8,982 nucleotides of DNA. Origin: Undibacterium sp. (GTDB lineage Bacteria > Pseudomonadota > Gammaproteobacteria > Burkholderiales > Burkholderiaceae_D). Of this stretch, positions 6,225 to 8,982 are shown piece after piece; within the stretch, counting starts at the first letter, position 1, and each line of letters begins with the position of its first letter. Where the stretch lies: the NCBI GenBank assembly GCA_019752975.1, contig JAIELM010000491.1, positions 1 through 8,982 on the forward strand, written 5' to 3'. The translations under genes and the position numbers were made by a program. The notes beneath the pieces were generated by a model. That model searched no databases. It saw only the letters and a program-made list of their open reading frames with translations, and was not told the DNA's origin.

Positions 6225-8435
6225 ATGATTCCTAATGATGTCACAAAAGAGCTAAGTGCCGCACAAGAAATGCGTGATGTAAATACACCTCAGATAGGTG
6301 AGATCTCTTTGCCTGAGACATATAAATTAACTAGTGATCATGAATCTTCCCTCATGCAAGCCACTGGTTTAGTCCGTAGCGCGATCTATTTAGATAGGGA
6401 GATGTCACAAATCGCCTTTAATTGGCGGGTCTTAGCTCAAGCGGAAGACAAGAGTATTCCCTTATTGGAACGTCTGCGCTATCTCTGTATCGTTGGCAGC
6501 AACCTCGATGAATTCTTTGAGGTTAGGGTCGCTAGCCTATTGGCACAAAATACTATTGACGGTCAGTTGGCGCAGCATCAAGCATTTACCGCCATGATGG
6601 GAAGAATAGATACCGAGTGTCATTTGCTGGCAAAACGGCAATACGAGGTACTCAATCAGGAAATCCTGCCTGCTTTGGCACGCAAAGGCGTTCACTTGCT
6701 TCGTCACAGCGACCGAACGGAAGCACAAAGAGCTTGGGTAAAATCCTATTTTGATAGAGAAGTACGTCCACTCTTGACGCCAATCGGACTCGATCCAGCC
6801 CACCCATTCCCTCAGGTAGTGAATAAGAGTCTCAACTTTATTGTCTCCTTGGCTGGCAAAGATGCCTTTGGGCGCGGTACCGCGATTGCGATCGTCAAAG
6901 CACCACGAGTGCTGCCCCGGGTTATAAAAATACCGGAAGAACTATGCGAAAAGGGACAAGCGTTTTGCCTGCTCTCCTCGGTAATCCACGCCCATATCAG
7001 CGACTTGTTCAACGATAGGCAAATCATCGCTTACTCGCAATTTAGGGTGACGCGCGATAGTGATCTGTGGGTAGATGAAGAGGAAGTTAAAAATCTACGC
7101 CAAGCTTTACAGGGCGAATTACAAGGCCGCCAGTTTGGCGTCGCGGTTCGCCTAGAGGTAGCAAAAAATTGCCCGGAAGCGCTATCGCAATTTCTGTTAG
7201 AACAGTTCTCGCTCTCTAAAGATCGCTTGTATCCCGTCGATGGTCCAGTCAACATGGTGCGCTTGTCTGAGTTGGTCGATCATGCACATCAAACCAATTT
7301 GCGCTTTCCCGCTTTTTCCGCTAAACCTGATCCCAAGCTCGCGCATAAAAATATTTTTGAAATTCTGAATAAACAAGACGTGTTGGTACATCATCCTTTC
7401 CAACCGTTTCAAACCGTTATCGATTTCATCCACACCGCTGCCAACGATCCCAATGTACTGGCGATCAAACAAACCATTTATCGCACTGGAATGAATTCCG
7501 ATTTAATGGAATCCTTAATCACTGCCTCGCGCATGGGCAAAGAAGTGACTGTGGTGGTGGAGTTAATGGCACGCTTCGATGAAGAAGCCAATATCAATTG
7601 GGCAGACCGCTTACAAAGAGCGGGGGCGCAAGTAGTATACGGCGTAGTTGGCCTAAAGACGCACGCCAAATTAGCGCTAGTGATCCGCCGTGAAGAAGGT
7701 GGCGCGCTACGCCACTACGCGCATCTAGGCACAGGTAATTATCACCCATCAACCACGCGCTTTTATACCGACTTTGGTTTACTGACGGCACATCCTAAGA
7801 AGGCCGCTGAAGTAAATGAAGTTTTCATGCACTTAACTGGCCTCACCAAACCCAAAAAAATGGAATACCTTTGGTTAGCGCCGTTTTCCCTGCAACCAAA
7901 AATCATTAAAGCGATCAGAAATGAAGCCCGCATCGCCAAGGAAGGCCGTCCCGCACGTATCATCGCCAAGATGAACGCCTTAGTAGACGAATCGGTGATC
8001 CGCGCGCTATATGCAGCTTCAATAGATGGGGTCAAAATTGATCTGATCGTGCGCGGTGCATGCACCTTACGACCAGGTGTCCAAGGTCTGTCTGAAAACA
8101 TTACTGTACGCTCCATCATTGGACGATTTTTGGAGCATTCGCGCATCTATTACTTCCGCAACGACTTGGCACACGACACCTATTTAGCCAGCGCTGACTG
8201 GATGAGCCGCAATCTATTTAGACGCATAGAAGTGGCCTTTCCGGTATTCGACAAACACCTCAAGAAACGCGTCATGAATGAGGGTTTAGAACCCTACCTC
8301 AAAGACAATCAAAACGCCTGGGTGCTCGATTCCGACGGCGATTATGACCGTAGAAAAGTTCGCGGCAAACAAAAACCTTTCAGCGCGCAACAACATTTAA
8401 TGCAGAGTTTAGCGTCACCGGAGATGGATGAATAA
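6225..8435 (+). CDS. ppk1: Polyphosphate kinase 1
   Basis: PPK1 reversibly polymerises the gamma-phosphate of ATP into polyphosphate through a phosphohistidine intermediate. In the 736 residues the four domains run N (about 47-152), H (153-366), C1 (367-547) and C2 (548-733), placed by alignment from memory with E. coli PPK. The phosphorylated histidine is H480 in GLKTHAKL and the second essential histidine is H638 in FLEHSRIYY. R420 in QTIYR, R450 in MARFDEEAN and E669 in RRIEV also match active-site residues, so the enzyme looks functional. The conserved core starts near residue 54 (IYLDREMSQIAFN), so about 50 residues form a poorly conserved N-terminal extension. No Shine-Dalgarno sequence precedes the ATG at 6225, and an in-frame ATG at residue 16 is an alternative. 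The gene is divergent from pstS, has its own Pho box, and is followed by a sixA-type gene. Confidence 0.97.
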   Translation: MIPNDVTKELSAAQEMRDVNTPQIGEISLPETYKLTSDHESSLMQATGLVRSAIYLDREMSQIAFNWRVLAQAEDKSIPLLERLRYLCIVGSNLDEFFEVRVASLLAQNTIDGQLAQHQAFTAMMGRIDTECHLLAKRQYEVLNQEILPALARKGVHLLRHSDRTEAQRAWVKSYFDREVRPLLTPIGLDPAHPFPQVVNKSLNFIVSLAGKDAFGRGTAIAIVKAPRVLPRVIKIPEELCEKGQAFCLLSSVIHAHISDLFNDRQIIAYSQFRVTRDSDLWVDEEEVKNLRQALQGELQGRQFGVAVRLEVAKNCPEALSQFLLEQFSLSKDRLYPVDGPVNMVRLSELVDHAHQTNLRFPAFSAKPDPKLAHKNIFEILNKQDVLVHHPFQPFQTVIDFIHTAANDPNVLAIKQTIYRTGMNSDLMESLITASRMGKEVTVVVELMARFDEEANINWADRLQRAGAQVVYGVVGLKTHAKLALVIRREEGGALRHYAHLGTGNYHPSTTRFYTDFGLLTAHPKKAAEVNEVFMHLTGLTKPKKMEYLWLAPFSLQPKIIKAIRNEARIAKEGRPARIIAKMNALVDESVIRALYAASIDGVKIDLIVRGACTLRPGVQGLSENITVRSIIGRFLEHSRIYYFRNDLAHDTYLASADWMSRNLFRRIEVAFPVFDKHLKKRVMNEGLEPYLKDNQNAWVLDSDGDYDRRKVRGKQKPFSAQQHLMQSLASPEMDE

Positions 8436-8451
8436 AGCTGAGCATCAATAA

Positions 8452-8526
8452 TAGGATTTACGCAAAACAGACTTAAGTGCTGCCTTCGGCTCTGCGTCTA
8501 GCCAGCGCAATTTTGCGTAAGTCCTA
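8452..8526. repeat. 75 bp element with 16 bp terminal inverted repeats (MITE-like or hairpin terminator)
   Basis: TAGGATTTACGCAAAA at 8452-8467 faces TTTTGCGTAAGTCCTA at 8511-8526. The arms are inverted copies with one mismatch, which becomes a G-U pair in RNA on the forward strand, so a 16 bp helix is possible. The 43-base interior has further small pairings (AGAC 8469-8472 with GTCT 8496-8499, and GCC-TTC-GGC at 8482-8490). The element starts 16 bp after the ppk1 stop. Its outer ends are TA, which would suit a transposon family that duplicates TA, but this is not proof of mobility. It lacks a strong T-run, so it is not a textbook intrinsic terminator, though a helix this long could end or protect the ppk1 message. 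Confidence 0.65.
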
Positions 8527-8583
8527 ATTAATTTTACTGTTTTCTCAAATAAGATAGGAAGCGCAAGCTGAGATCTTTATAGT

Positions 8584-8622
8584 CGTCATTCCCGAATGCG
8601 AATATCAGGAATCCAAAGCGGA
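8584..8622. repeat. Degenerate palindromic intergenic repeat (CGTCATTCC...GGAATCC type)
   Basis: The stretch begins CGTCATTCCCG and ends CAGGAATCCAAAGCGG. ATTCC at 8588-8592 pairs with GGAAT at 8608-8612. It resembles the widespread bacterial repeat with the form CGTCATTCCCGC...GCGGGAATCC, but with a decayed stem. The rest of the 217 bp gap between ppk1 and the next gene (8436-8652), apart from the 75 bp element, shows no gene and no promoter that I could identify with confidence. Confidence 0.4.
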
Positions 8623-8652
8623 ATCAGTCCGGTATTTTACATAGGTATCAGT

Positions 8653-8982
8653 ATGGACTTAATTTTATGGCGCCACGCCGAAGCAGAACTAGCTACTCCC
8701 GAGCAGCCAGATGCTTTGCGACGCCTCACTCACAAGGGTATCAAGCAAGCCAATAAAATGGCCTATTGGTTAGACAGTACGCTGCCCGAAAACTGCCGCA
8801 TACTAGTCAGTCCTAGCCTGCGTACTCGAGAAACGATGGCGGCCTTAAACCGCAAATTTAAAGTATTAACTGAAGTTGGACTAGATGCCAGCGTCGAAGA
8901 TATTCTAAGCGCCGCCAACTGGCCGCACAGCAAAGAATCCGTTATGATCGTAGGCCACCAACCTAGCTTAGGCGAAGTCGCC
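8653..8982 (+). CDS. sixA: SixA-type phosphohistidine phosphatase (5' part, cut by window edge)
   Basis: An ATG at 8653 opens a frame of 110 codons that continues past the window edge. It is a small member of the histidine phosphatase (phosphoglycerate mutase-like) superfamily. The catalytic R7-H8 lies in LILWRHAEAE, R57 in SPSLRTRET, and the second conserved histidine H102 in VGHQPSLG. SixA proteins are about 150-160 residues long, so roughly two thirds is present. In E. coli SixA removes phosphate from histidine of the nitrogen phosphotransferase system, and the substrate here is unknown. AGGT about eight bases upstream of the ATG is a modest ribosome site. It lies downstream of ppk1 on the same strand, separated by 217 bp with two repeat elements, so it may or may not share a transcript with ppk1. 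Confidence 0.88.
   Translation, partial: MDLILWRHAEAELATPEQPDALRRLTHKGIKQANKMAYWLDSTLPENCRILVSPSLRTRETMAALNRKFKVLTEVGLDASVEDILSAANWPHSKESVMIVGHQPSLGEVA

Noticed and set aside
7763..8146. Minus-strand open frame of 127 codons opposite ppk1
   Set aside because: It is antisense to the C1/C2 catalytic domains of ppk1 and shows no family motif or ribosome site.
8511..8550. Intrinsic terminator after ppk1
   Set aside because: The helix is long enough, but the bases that follow are mixed AT without a T-run, so it was listed as a repeat with only a possible terminator role.
1..8982. A novel defence, mobile or biosynthetic system
   Set aside because: Every sizeable coding region is a recognisable Pho regulon, polyphosphate or histidine phosphatase gene. 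No CRISPR array, transposase, tRNA or rRNA gene was seen.

Overview
This window is a phosphate (Pho) regulon locus. Protein content, operon order and moderate base composition suggest a betaproteobacterium of the order Burkholderiales. An Oxalobacteraceae member such as an Undibacterium-like organism is plausible, but this is inference from gene order and general protein character, not a database match.

Minus strand, read right to left from about 5978 to 1: pstS (periplasmic phosphate-binding protein), pstC and pstA (membrane permeases), pstB (ATPase), phoU (signalling and regulatory protein), phoB (response regulator) and the 5' part of phoR (sensor kinase, running off the left edge). The genes are tightly packed: pstC/pstA and phoU/phoB overlap by 4 bases in ATGA junctions, and phoB and phoR are 4 bases apart. 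Two longer gaps break the run. One is 92 bp between pstS and pstC and holds a GC-rich hairpin. The other is 151 bp between pstB and phoU and holds a degenerate inverted repeat built on a CACAGAG motif.

Plus strand, 6225 to the right edge: ppk1 (polyphosphate kinase, complete), then a 217 bp gap with a 75 bp element bounded by 16 bp inverted repeats and a degenerate palindromic repeat, then the first 110 codons of a SixA-type histidine phosphatase.

The 246 bp region between pstS and ppk1 is the control centre. It carries two clear Pho boxes in opposite orientation, each followed after exactly 10 bp by a -10-like hexamer. One drives pstS leftward and the other ppk1 rightward. The inferred circuit is: PhoR senses phosphate limitation through the Pst transporter and PhoU, and phosphorylates PhoB. 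PhoB then activates both high-affinity uptake and polyphosphate synthesis, and its own operon.

The gene content is a well-known system and I found no undescribed gene system. The points worth a second look are the regulatory layout and the three non-coding repeat elements.
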